The notes under the pieces are model-generated. The model had not been told where the DNA came from. It did not search any database and saw nothing but the letters and a program-made list of their open reading frames with translations. Source: Lachnospiraceae bacterium (GTDB lineage Bacteria > Bacillota_A > Clostridia > Lachnospirales > Lachnospiraceae). From it: a stretch of DNA of 64,000 nt. The position numbers were made by a program, and so were the translations under genes. This document shows, one piece after another, positions 18,678 to 26,584 of the stretch (the first letter of the stretch is position 1; every line of letters begins with the position of its first letter). The DNA is taken from the NCBI GenBank assembly GCA_024690425.1, contig JAILCT010000171.1, positions 1 through 64,000 of the forward strand, read 5' to 3'.

Positions 18678-19637
18678 TTATTTCCTTACAAGGTGGATCG
18701 CAAATCCACCGAATTCGCCTTCAAGATAGATCACCTTGGTTCCCTTGTCATCCGATGATCTTGTTGATTCATCAAAGGTCGCACCGGCTCTTGACAGATG
18801 GTATATGGCCCTGTCCACATTCCATGTGGAGATGGCGATATGGCCATGGGTGCCCCTTCCCTTGCTCTTCATGATCTCGAATTCCTTACCGGCAAATATC
18901 GAGCTGTTGCCAGGCTTATAGTCAAGGTCAAAGAGTGTGCATAAAAGCCTTGCAGTCTTCTCGGCCTCCTGCTCATTCTCGCTGTTTATTCCTATATGAC
19001 GGAGCTCAAGACCCAGCATATTCTTAACGGCCTTTTTGCATATGTCCGTTATATCGTCCCATTTGCAGGCTTCGATAAGATCCTTCTTTACCATCCATGT
19101 ACCGCCGCATGCGAGTACCTGATGGAAGCCCAGATAGTCCGTAAGGTTCTCGGTATTCACGCCTCCTGTGGGCATCCACTTAAGTGACTTGTAAGGGCCT
19201 GCCAGTGCCTTAAGCTTGGCTACACCGCCATTCTGCTCCGCAGGGAAGAACTTGACCACATCAAGTCCCATCATCATTGCCTGCTCCATCTCACCGGCAG
19301 TAGCTGTTCCGGGAAGCATACATACTCCCTTGTCGAGAACGTATCTTGTCACTGCCGGATTGAAGCCGGGACTTACGATAAAGTTGACTCCGGCTTCTAT
19401 CGCCCTGTCAGCCTGCTCCTTTGTAAGGACAGTTCCCGCACCCACTATCATCTCAGGAACTTCTCTTACTATCGACTTGATGGCCTCCTCGGCAGCTTCG
19501 GTCCTGAATGTAACTTCGGCAACCGGAAGTCCTCCCTTAACAAGTGCCCTTGCAAGATCGACCGCCTTGGATGCATCATCGATCGCGATAACGGGTACTA
19601 TTCCGATATCATGTATCCTGTTAAGTAATTCTTTCAA
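18678..19637 (-). CDS. kdgA: KDPG aldolase fused to a C-terminal VOC-like domain
   Basis: Cleaves KDPG to pyruvate and glyceraldehyde-3-phosphate (EC 4.1.2.14). Residues 1-205 are the class I aldolase barrel with Glu41 (EVTFRT), the Schiff-base Lys129 (VVKFFPAEQNGG) and MPTGGV. Residues about 212-319 form an extra domain of glyoxalase/VOC appearance (LRHIGINSENEQEAEKTARL, HGHIAISTWNVDRA, FGGFAIHLVRK); ordinary KDPG aldolases are about 210 residues. The start is a TTG at 19637 with AAAGGAG about 10 bases upstream. No in-frame ATG gives a better N-terminus. The role of the VOC part is unknown. Confidence 0.92.
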   Translation of the reverse strand: MKELLNRIHDIGIVPVIAIDDASKAVDLARALVKGGLPVAEVTFRTEAAEEAIKSIVREVPEMIVGAGTVLTKEQADRAIEAGVNFIVSPGFNPAVTRYVLDKGVCMLPGTATAGEMEQAMMMGLDVVKFFPAEQNGGVAKLKALAGPYKSLKWMPTGGVNTENLTDYLGFHQVLACGGTWMVKKDLIEACKWDDITDICKKAVKNMLGLELRHIGINSENEQEAEKTARLLCTLFDLDYKPGNSSIFAGKEFEIMKSKGRGTHGHIAISTWNVDRAIYHLSRAGATFDESTRSSDDKGTKVIYLEGEFGGFAIHLVRK

Positions 19638-19668
19638 TTTATTTATTCTCCTTTAGCTGTAAATAATG

Positions 19669-21102
19669 TCAGATCCCGAAATATCTCTTGGCATTATAAT
19701 ATGATATTCCGCTGACTATCCTCTTAAGTGCCTCATCATCGTTCGGATATTCTCCGTTCTCTACCCAGCTGCCGATGAGGTTGCACATTATCCTCCTGAA
19801 ATAGTCGTGCCTTGTATAGGATAAAAACGACCTTGAATCAGTGAGCATACCGATGAAGTTCCCGAGTACTCCCAGATTGGCAAGGGACTTCATCTGGTCC
19901 TCCATGCCTGACTTGGTATCGTTGAACCACCAGGCGGGACCATGCTGTATCTTGCCGGGAACTTCCGATGACTGGAAGCAGCCGATCAGGGTTCCTATCT
20001 GCTCGTTGTCTGCAGGATTAAGTGAGAATATGATGGTCTTGGGGAGCTCATCCGTCTTATCCAGTTCCGAAAGAAGAGCTGCCACACTGCCGCCGCAGGT
20101 ATTCTGGGCTATCATATCAAATCCTGTATCCGGTCCCAGCTTCTTAAACAGCCTCTCGTTCATATTCCTAAGACATGAATAATGAAGCTCCATGGCTATC
20201 CCATGCTTATGATACTCTTTTCCAAGGGCTATAAGTATGGCTGTCTGATAACCTTCGGCTTCTTCCACGCCTACGGGTTCGCCCTTCATTGCCTTCCTGA
20301 ATGCCTCGTCACATACCTCCATTGGAAGCTTCCTGAAAGGAACATAGTCAAGGCCGTGATCCGAAGCCACACATCCGTGTGATGCAAAAAACTCAAGCCT
20401 CTTTACCAGTGCGTCAATAACATCCGCAGTAGAATCAAGGCTCTCCTTGCCTACTGTCGCTGCAAGTTCTTTTATATATTCCCTGAATCCGGCCTTGGTT
20501 ATGTTTATGGCCTTGTCCGGCCTGAAGGAAGGCCTTACCATAAAGTTAACGCTCTTATCGGCCGCGATCTTCTCATGCCATTCAAGGCTGTCAATGGGGT
20601 CATCGGTCGTTCCGACATAAGCAACATTACTCTGACTTATGAGTCCCCTTGCGCTCATCCCCGGATCGTTCTTAAGCTTATCGTTGCACTTATCCCATAT
20701 CTTCTCGGCGTTGGCCGGACATAAGGGTTCATTTATATCAAAATACTTCTTAAGTTCAAGATTACACCAATGGTACATCGGATTGCCTATCGCAAGACTC
20801 AGCGTATCGGCAAATCCCTTAAACCTTGAAAGCTCATCGGTCCTCTCCGTTATAAGCTTCTCATCCATGCCGCCCGAACGCATAAGCCTCCACTTGTAGT
20901 GATCGCCGTAATAACCGCCCGCAGCCTGCTTACCGCCGAACCATACATCGCCAAGGCTGTCAAACCTTACATCCTCATATATCTCCCTCGGAGACAAATG
21001 GCAGTGGTAATCTATGATCGGAAGATCCTTGGCATAGTCATGAAAAAGATGCCTTGCGGTATCATTCCCCAGTATAAAATTGTCATCCATAAACTCTTTC
21101 AT
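19669..21102 (-). CDS. uxaC: Glucuronate/galacturonate isomerase
   Basis: Isomerises D-glucuronate to D-fructuronate and D-galacturonate to D-tagaturonate (EC 5.3.1.12), the entry step of both branches. It has 477 residues of the amidohydrolase superfamily with the metal-binding IDYHCHLSP near residue 32, and further family blocks WRLMRSGG, HGCVASDHGLDY, AMELHYSCLRN and TDSRSFLSYTRHDYFRRI. It lies in the operon between gntR and kdgA. Since uxuA/uxuB are in a separate operon, this single isomerase probably serves both. Confidence 0.96.
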   Translation of the reverse strand: MKEFMDDNFILGNDTARHLFHDYAKDLPIIDYHCHLSPREIYEDVRFDSLGDVWFGGKQAAGGYYGDHYKWRLMRSGGMDEKLITERTDELSRFKGFADTLSLAIGNPMYHWCNLELKKYFDINEPLCPANAEKIWDKCNDKLKNDPGMSARGLISQSNVAYVGTTDDPIDSLEWHEKIAADKSVNFMVRPSFRPDKAINITKAGFREYIKELAATVGKESLDSTADVIDALVKRLEFFASHGCVASDHGLDYVPFRKLPMEVCDEAFRKAMKGEPVGVEEAEGYQTAILIALGKEYHKHGIAMELHYSCLRNMNERLFKKLGPDTGFDMIAQNTCGGSVAALLSELDKTDELPKTIIFSLNPADNEQIGTLIGCFQSSEVPGKIQHGPAWWFNDTKSGMEDQMKSLANLGVLGNFIGMLTDSRSFLSYTRHDYFRRIMCNLIGSWVENGEYPNDDEALKRIVSGISYYNAKRYFGI

Positions 21103-21133
21103 ATTTCTTCCTACCTCTTATATTAAACCGTTA

Positions 21134-21805
21134 TCATCTTTTGAACATTTCGGGATTGCGTCTTCTCAGATCCTCGATATCCTGTTCAAAATATCCAAGA
21201 TGCTTTCTCATAAGCACCCTGTATCCCTCCATATCATCGTTCTCAATATTTCTTATAAGCTGTTCATGCGTTGCCAGGGTCCTGTCCTTGTTGGTGTTCT
21301 CCATATCTATAAGAAGCCTTATCCTGTTATAGTGAGCCATTGAATTGGCCACTATCGATGCTGCCAGCTTCTGCCCCGCAACGTAAAATGCTATCGCGTG
21401 AAATTCATTGTCGCATCTTAAGTATTCGAATGTCATATCAGGGTCGTTCATCTTGCCTGCAACGAGCTCCATCTTATGACAGTATTCCCGCATCTTCTCT
21501 ATATCTTTTTGGGACACATGCTCGAACAGTCCGTTTATGACACCCATTTCAAGGGTCATTCTCACGAACCATTCCTGCTTGGCCCTGTCCTCGTCTATCC
21601 TTGATATCTCCGAGCCCACCTGGGGGTAGATATCAACCAGTGCCTCGGTCTCAAGCTTGACAAGGGCTTCTCTCGCAGGTGTCCTGCTCACATCGTATCT
21701 GTCGGCTATCTTGGCCGCAGATACAGGCTCCCCGGGCATCAGTACCAGAGTCATGATATCCCGCTTAAGCCTGTCATATGTCTGAATGTTAAGTGAATAA
21801 CTCAT
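21134..21805 (-). CDS. GntR/FCD regulator of the uronate operon, paralogue 1
   Basis: A 223-residue regulator with winged-helix N-terminus (AAKIADRYDVSRTPAREALVKLE) and FCD C-terminus (DNEFHAIAF, THEQLI, RKHLGYF). I chose the ATG at 21805 (MSYSLNIQTYDRLK), one base after the stop of the YcxB-like gene, because it aligns with the start of its paralogue at 33414-34085. The two share long identical stretches such as MAHYNRIRLLIDMEN and SRTPAREALVKLE. They probably recognise the same operator, of which three copies lie upstream of dctP, the first gene of this operon. The ligand is likely a uronate-pathway acid. Confidence 0.88.
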   Translation of the reverse strand: MSYSLNIQTYDRLKRDIMTLVLMPGEPVSAAKIADRYDVSRTPAREALVKLETEALVDIYPQVGSEISRIDEDRAKQEWFVRMTLEMGVINGLFEHVSQKDIEKMREYCHKMELVAGKMNDPDMTFEYLRCDNEFHAIAFYVAGQKLAASIVANSMAHYNRIRLLIDMENTNKDRTLATHEQLIRNIENDDMEGYRVLMRKHLGYFEQDIEDLRRRNPEMFKR

Positions 21806-21806
21806 A

Positions 21807-22292
21807 CTATGCCTGCCCCTTCTTACTATCAAGCATCTTACTTACAAATTCATACAGCTCCTTACGGGTTCCCTTAAGCACACTGTTGCGTAATATATAG
21901 CCGGCCCCATCCTCCATATAGATAAGGAGGATGGTCGGCTTCTTTACGATTCTCAGCACTCCCTGCCAGTTTACAAACTGTTTTTGTCCGTTTGATATTA
22001 CGGTCATCCCGGCCTGAGAGAAGGTCAACTCAATCTCCGGGCAGCCGTTCTTAAGGGAGGAATGTGCTCTCAAAAGAATCAGGGAGGGCTGGATCACCGT
22101 AAACAGCAGCAGAAACAGGATCATCACAGTTCTGAAGACATCGGAAGCCCCCTTCCACCTGCTTACTATCAGCACGATGGAGGCCACGATGCATATGATA
22201 TTTACGACACCCATGTACGATGAATAAGCATAGTACATGGAGGCCTGCCACAGATCCGATATCTTTACACGGTATTTATAGCTGTATTGCAT
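21807..22292 (-). CDS. YcxB-like membrane protein inside the uronate operon
   Basis: A 161-residue protein with two hydrophobic helices (about 28-45 and 55-75) followed by a soluble beta-rich C-terminus (ELTFSQAGMTVISNGQKQFVNWQGVLRIVKKPTILLIYMEDG) typical of YcxB-like proteins (bacterial-PH-like fold). The function of this family is not established. It sits between the TRAP permease gene dctM and gntR, with 24 and 1 base gaps, and has AGAGGA close to the ATG, so it is co-expressed with uronate transport and catabolism. Nothing in the sequence shows an enzymatic role. Confidence 0.7.
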   Translation of the reverse strand: MQYSYKYRVKISDLWQASMYYAYSSYMGVVNIICIVASIVLIVSRWKGASDVFRTVMILFLLLFTVIQPSLILLRAHSSLKNGCPEIELTFSQAGMTVISNGQKQFVNWQGVLRIVKKPTILLIYMEDGAGYILRNSVLKGTRKELYEFVSKMLDSKKGQA

Positions 22293-22316
22293 AAACGTCC
22301 TCTTAAAACATGATCG

Positions 22317-23612
22317 TTAATTACCCAAAAGGTTAGGCAGAAACATTGCAATTCCCGGAATAAAGGTAACCAGGAGCAGTGTGATTATCATACACAGATA
22401 GAAGGGAAGTGTAGCCTTTACAACCTTCTCCATCTTGCAATGTCCGACTGCCGATCCGATAAAGAGCACTGCACCTACGGGAGGAGTCAGAAGACCGATA
22501 CCGCAGTTGAGCACCATTATTATACCGAACTGTACCGGTGTGATACCGATAGATGTTGCTATCGGAAGAAGGATAGGCGTAGCTATCAGGATGATGGGTG
22601 CCATATCCATGATACATCCGAGTACCAGAAGTATAAGGTCGATAAGGATCGCGATCACATACGGATTGGTCGACAGACCAAGGATCGCCTTGCTGGCCAT
22701 ATCCGGAACATGAAGCCTTGTAAGGCAGAATCCGAATATAGCTGATGTCGATATCAGGATAAGAACGATCGACAGTGTATCGATACACTTATCAAGTACC
22801 TTCCATACGCCCTTCCAGTTAAGGCCCTTATAGATAAATACCGAAACAATAAGGCTGTAGATTACTGCGATGGCTGCCGACTCGGTCGCGGTGAACACAC
22901 CTGCAACGACACCTATAACGACTATGACTACGGCTGCCAGTGCCCAGAAGGATACGACAAACTGCTTGCCGAGTCTCTTTAATGAGAACTTGTCGCCCTT
23001 GGGATATTTGCGCTTCTTGGAGATTATATAAGATCCCACCATAAGAGATGCGGCAAGCAGGGCTCCCGGAATATAACCTGCAAGGAAGAGGGCTCCTACC
23101 GAAACACCGCCTGCACTCATCGCATATATTACCATGTTGTGGCTGGGCGGAACAAGAAGACCTTCACATGAAGATGTTATTGTAACTGCCGTTGAAAAGT
23201 CATCATCATAGCCCTGATCCACCATCATGGGGATAAGAATTGAACCGATCGATGCCGTATCTGCTGCTGCAGATCCCGAAATACCTCCGAAGAAGTAAGA
23301 TGCAACGATGTTAACCATTGCCATTCCACCGGTCATCCATCCCACTATCGAGTCAGCCAGTGCTATAAGCTTCTCGGATATACCGCCGGTTCCCATTATG
23401 ACGCCCATCGTAATAAAGAAAGGTACCGCCATCAGGGAGAACGAAGAAATACCCTTGACCATATACTGGCACATTGTTGCCAGGGACTGGCCCTGTACCA
23501 AAAGACACAGAACCGATGATATACCTACCGCATAAGCGATCGGGAAACGAAGCAGGACCATTAACAGGAAGCTTCCGAGCAATACGATTATAGCCAATGT
23601 CTGTGCACTCAT
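22317..23612 (-). CDS. dctM: TRAP transporter large permease
   Basis: Large membrane subunit of a tripartite ATP-independent periplasmic-type transporter, 431 residues with about 12 membrane segments. Family blocks such as GGISGSAAADTASIGSILIPMM and NCGIGLLTPPVGAVLFIGSAVG are visible. It overlaps dctQ by one base (TAATG). With DctP and DctQ it forms a sodium-driven importer for carboxylates. Genetic context argues for hexuronates as substrate. Confidence 0.95.
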   Translation of the reverse strand: MSAQTLAIIVLLGSFLLMVLLRFPIAYAVGISSVLCLLVQGQSLATMCQYMVKGISSFSLMAVPFFITMGVIMGTGGISEKLIALADSIVGWMTGGMAMVNIVASYFFGGISGSAAADTASIGSILIPMMVDQGYDDDFSTAVTITSSCEGLLVPPSHNMVIYAMSAGGVSVGALFLAGYIPGALLAASLMVGSYIISKKRKYPKGDKFSLKRLGKQFVVSFWALAAVVIVVIGVVAGVFTATESAAIAVIYSLIVSVFIYKGLNWKGVWKVLDKCIDTLSIVLILISTSAIFGFCLTRLHVPDMASKAILGLSTNPYVIAILIDLILLVLGCIMDMAPIILIATPILLPIATSIGITPVQFGIIMVLNCGIGLLTPPVGAVLFIGSAVGHCKMEKVVKATLPFYLCMIITLLLVTFIPGIAMFLPNLLGN

Positions 23613-24223
23613 TACTTATCACTCTCCTTTCCTGCCATTTCGGCTTCTTCTTCAGCTGCCTTCTTAAGTGCGGCAGCCACATCATCATCCTTATCCTCAA
23701 CAGCTCCTGCCATATAATCGGTCTTAAGAACTATTGATTTGATATGTGCATAAAGTGTCTCAAGCTCAAAGAGGATCATGGCACCGCCGGCGATCGGGAC
23801 AGGAAGATACATCCATATCCTTGATACCGAAGGCATCGATACATATGTACCCTTGGATCCTATTGTTGATGCATAGTTGGTACCGACAACGAGCATAACG
23901 GCCGCAAAGGCAAGAACCATAATGTCAGCCACAAGATCGAGTACCTTAAGCACCTTCTCGGGCAGATAACGGTCAAATGCCGTCATCCTTATATGTGCGC
24001 CTCTTCTTATCGCAAGCGCAGCTGATAACACGGCCATATATGACATAAGTGTCAATACGACCTCCTCACTCCACGAGGGATCGGGGATCGCGGGAATGTA
24101 TCTTCCCAGAACCGCGAATGATGTGATCAGTATGTCGGCTATGAGCAACAGCTTACATATGACCAGAACTACCTTGTATACCCCGTCATACAAAGGCTTG
24201 ATCTTATCAAGTTTTTCAAACAT
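23612..24223 (-). CDS. dctQ: TRAP transporter small permease
   Basis: Small membrane subunit, 203 residues, with four hydrophobic segments and the DctQ-type PSWSEEVVLTLMSYMAVLSAALAIRRGAHIRM region. The C-terminus is a charged cytoplasmic tail rich in Asp, Glu and Lys. AAGG lies upstream of the ATG. A hairpin separates it from dctP, which would allow lower expression of the membrane subunits than of the binding protein. Confidence 0.93.
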   Translation of the reverse strand: MFEKLDKIKPLYDGVYKVVLVICKLLLIADILITSFAVLGRYIPAIPDPSWSEEVVLTLMSYMAVLSAALAIRRGAHIRMTAFDRYLPEKVLKVLDLVADIMVLAFAAVMLVVGTNYASTIGSKGTYVSMPSVSRIWMYLPVPIAGGAMILFELETLYAHIKSIVLKTDYMAGAVEDKDDDVAAALKKAAEEEAEMAGKESDK

Positions 24224-24247
24224 AATCTCTACCTTCTTTTAAAATCA

Positions 24248-24272
24248 GGGCACTGCAACAGGTGCAGTGCCC
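24248..24272 (-). terminator. Hairpin between dctP and dctQ
   Basis: GGGCACTGCA (24248-24257) and TGCAGTGCCC (24263-24272) form a perfect 10-bp stem with loop ACAGG. On the minus strand it follows the dctP stop (24322) and is followed by TGATTTT, a weak T-tract. Such hairpins after binding-protein genes usually cause partial termination or protect the upstream mRNA, giving excess DctP over DctQM. Confidence 0.7.
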
Positions 24273-24321
24273 CTTTGTTAGTGTTTATTTACAACATTTC
24301 ATTTATTAAGGTTCGTTATTC

Positions 24322-25473
24322 TTATTTAAGGTCAAGAAGCTGCTGATAGAGATCCTTGAGCTCGTCTGTGTTAACCTGCTCCTCGATAACCTTAGCTACA
24401 GCATCCTGCCAAGGCTTGATATCGGTTACTTCGATGACATTGCATCCTTCATCCTTAAGCTGCTGAAGAACTTCTGCTTCCTTGTCTGCAGATATCTCCT
24501 TACAGTACTCGCCTGCAAGCTTGCCTGCTTCCATCATTGCGTCCTGCTGAGCGGGAGTCATCTTATCCCATGCAGAATCGGTAATGATAACTTCGATAGC
24601 ACCAAGTGTATGTCCGTCAAGGATTATGGTATTTGCAACCTCAGGGAATGCATTGGACTTGTAGTTGGCGATAGGCTGCTCAGCTGCATCAACAACGCCT
24701 GTCTGAAGTGCTGAGTAAAGCTCACCGAAAGCAACAACTGTAGGTGATGCGCCAAGGCCTTCAACAAGACCGTTCATAACAGGGTCATTGGAAACACGGA
24801 TCTTCAGACCTGCAAGGTCCTCGATACCCTTTACATCCTTACCTGTAAAGAAATGACGGAAACCTTCCTCACCGTAGAAGAGACCGCGTACGCCTGCACC
24901 GTTCTTCTGAGGCTCCTCAAGGAATTCCTTAGCCAGATCGCTCTGTGCGAAATTCCAGAAGTGATCCCTGCTTACGAATGTGTAAGGAAGTGAAAGAAGG
25001 AGTGACTTCTCTCCGCCGTAGCTTGTAAGTGAGAATGCTGAGATACGTGAGATATCGCAGATACCGTTGTCAGCAAGCATACCATCAAGGATATCGTTCT
25101 CTGATCCGAGAACACCGCCTGCCTGAAGGTCGATCTCGATAGAACCGCCTGATAACCTCTCAACTTCTTCCTTAAACTTGGAATCGGTCATACCTACGAT
25201 GGTGTCAAGAGGATTAACCTCTGCCATAACAAATGTAACCTTGGGATCGTTAGCAGCTGCTGCTTCGGGTTCTGCTGCTGCTTCTTCCTCAGCAGGTGCC
25301 TCTGCCTCTTCCTCAGCGGGAGCTTCCTCTTCAGCGGGAGCTTCCTCTGCGGGTGCCTCCTGTGCGGGCTCTGCAGCGGGTGCAGCAGGCTCTGCGCTCT
25401 GGAGACCGCAGGCACTGAGCATTGATGCGATCATCGTTGCTGCCAATACGATTGATAATACTTTCCTCTTCAT
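24322..25473 (-). CDS. dctP: TRAP transporter substrate-binding lipoprotein
   Basis: Extracellular receptor of the TRAP importer, 383 residues. A lipoprotein signal peptide ends in MLSACG (Cys22). It is followed by a roughly 50-residue Ala/Glu/Pro-rich linker (about 27-74) that would hold the domain away from the membrane. The DctP fold follows, including GLKIRVSNDPVMNGLVEGLG, whose Arg binds the substrate carboxylate in the family, and YSALQTGVVDAAEQP. AGGAGG lies 8 bases before the ATG. It is first gene of the eleven-gene uronate operon, so glucuronate and galacturonate are the likely ligands. Confidence 0.93.
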   Translation of the reverse strand: MKRKVLSIVLAATMIASMLSACGLQSAEPAAPAAEPAQEAPAEEAPAEEEAPAEEEAEAPAEEEAAAEPEAAAANDPKVTFVMAEVNPLDTIVGMTDSKFKEEVERLSGGSIEIDLQAGGVLGSENDILDGMLADNGICDISRISAFSLTSYGGEKSLLLSLPYTFVSRDHFWNFAQSDLAKEFLEEPQKNGAGVRGLFYGEEGFRHFFTGKDVKGIEDLAGLKIRVSNDPVMNGLVEGLGASPTVVAFGELYSALQTGVVDAAEQPIANYKSNAFPEVANTIILDGHTLGAIEVIITDSAWDKMTPAQQDAMMEAGKLAGEYCKEISADKEAEVLQQLKDEGCNVIEVTDIKPWQDAVAKVIEEQVNTDELKDLYQQLLDLK

Positions 25474-25523
25474 AAAACATTCCTCCTATTATTTGAGAGT
25501 TATATCGTCCGTGCATTTCGGAC

Positions 25524-25533
25524 TAACATGTTA
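25524..25533. promoter_or_regulatory. GntR operator copy 1 at dctP
   Basis: TAACATGTTA is a perfect 10-bp palindrome inside ACTAACATGTTAAT (25522-25535). It lies just downstream of the predicted dctP transcription start. The sequence matches the motif found at 25598, 34130, 34164 and 34207. Confidence 0.65.
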
Positions 25534-25543
25534 ATACAATACG

Positions 25544-25573
25544 ACTATAACATGCTAGCATGTCAGATGTAAA
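25544..25573 (-). promoter_or_regulatory. dctP operon promoter with operator in the spacer
   Basis: On the minus strand TTTACA (25573-25568) and TATAGT (25549-25544) are separated by 18 bases. The spacer contains ACATGCTAGCATGT (25550-25563), a perfect 14-bp palindrome. A bound repressor there would block RNA polymerase. This promoter would drive dctP through uxaA. The same arrangement occurs at 34154-34183. Confidence 0.68.
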
Positions 25574-25597
25574 TATGTAATAATACACATAAAATCA

Positions 25598-25611
25598 ACT
25601 GACATTTTAGT
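25598..25611. promoter_or_regulatory. GntR operator copy 3 at dctP/kduD
   Basis: ACTGACATTTTAGT is an imperfect palindrome of the shared motif. It lies upstream of both the dctP -35 (25568-25573, minus) and the kduD -35 (25634, plus), so it could serve both directions. Confidence 0.55.
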
Positions 25612-25633
25612 TAAAAATCACAGAGGTAAATAT

Positions 25634-25664
25634 TTGACAAAATCCCGCGCGGCTGATTTATAAT
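25634..25664 (+). promoter_or_regulatory. kduD promoter
   Basis: TTGACA (25634-25639) and TATAAT (25659-25664) are both consensus, separated by 19 bases, longer than the usual 17. The kduD start is 62 bases downstream of the -10, with AGGAGG close before the ATG at 25727. Confidence 0.65.
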
Positions 25665-25726
25665 TTAAGTATCTATGTGTGACGGAAATGTCCACATTAT
25701 CACAAGACTTTCAGGAGGATTAAGAA

Positions 25727-26584
25727 ATGAGCGGTGTACTTGACAGCTTCAGTCTCAAAGGAAAAACAGCCTGGGTCACAGGTGCTTCTTACGGGCTCGG
25801 AATGGCCTATGCGAAGGCTCTTGCGGAAGCAGGTGCCACAGTGGTCTTTAACAGTTCCAATGAAGAAAGGGTAAACAAGGCAATAGAGGAATACAAGAGG
25901 GCCGGTTTTAATATATACGGTTCCGTATGTGATGTAACAAAAGAAGATGAAGTGAATGCATTTGTAAAGGATGTCGAAGAACGCTTCGGCACAATAGATA
26001 TACTTATAAACAACGCTGGCATCATCAAGCGTATCCCCATGACGGAAATGTCACTTGATGAATGGAACAGGGTCATCGATATCGATCTTACCGGTCCCTT
26101 CATATGCTCCAAGGCCGTCATCCCCGCCATGATAAAGAAGGGCGGCGGCAAGATAATAAATGCCTGTTCAATGATGAGTGAATTCGGACGCGAGACCGTG
26201 TCGGCCTACGCCGCAGCAAAGGGCGGCCTTAAGATGCTCACCAGAAACATATGCTCCGAATACGGTCAGTATAACATACAGTGCAACGGTATAGGCCCCG
26301 GATACATCGCCACTCCCCAGACCGCTCCCCTGAGAAAGAAAGGTGAAGACGGTTCCATGAATCCCTTCGACCGCTTTATAAGGTCCAAGACCCCTGCTCA
26401 GCGCTGGGGATATGCGGATGAGCTCAAGGGACTGGCTGTCTTCTTATCATCGAGCGCATCTGATTTTATCAACGGCCAGATAATATATATCGACGGCGGT
26501 ATAAGTGCCTATATAGGTCAGGATCCTGGGAACCTTGATGAATCCAAGCTTATCGAGATCAATGAGGATGAGATCACATTATGA
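25727..26584 (+). CDS. kduD: 2-deoxy-D-gluconate 3-dehydrogenase / KduD-type SDR
   Basis: Reduces 2,5-diketo-3-deoxygluconate to KDG (EC 1.1.1.127), completing the unsaturated-uronate branch. It is a short-chain dehydrogenase with the Rossmann motif TGASYGLG (18-25), NNAG (95-98), catalytic Ser148, Tyr161 and Lys165. It has 285 residues, about 30 more than typical KduD, with the excess in the C-terminal tail after the usual DGG end. It is divergent from the dctP operon, sharing its regulatory region. Its stop overlaps the next start as ATGA. Gluconate 5-dehydrogenase is an alternative name for close relatives; context favours KduD. Confidence 0.88.
   Translation: MSGVLDSFSLKGKTAWVTGASYGLGMAYAKALAEAGATVVFNSSNEERVNKAIEEYKRAGFNIYGSVCDVTKEDEVNAFVKDVEERFGTIDILINNAGIIKRIPMTEMSLDEWNRVIDIDLTGPFICSKAVIPAMIKKGGGKIINACSMMSEFGRETVSAYAAAKGGLKMLTRNICSEYGQYNIQCNGIGPGYIATPQTAPLRKKGEDGSMNPFDRFIRSKTPAQRWGYADELKGLAVFLSSSASDFINGQIIYIDGGISAYIGQDPGNLDESKLIEINEDEITL

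Noticed and set aside
25261..25400. Apparent DNA repeat of GCTTCCTCTGC-type units
   Set aside because: It encodes the Ala/Glu/Pro linker of the TRAP binding protein on the minus strand, so it is codon-level low complexity, not a mobile or CRISPR-like repeat.
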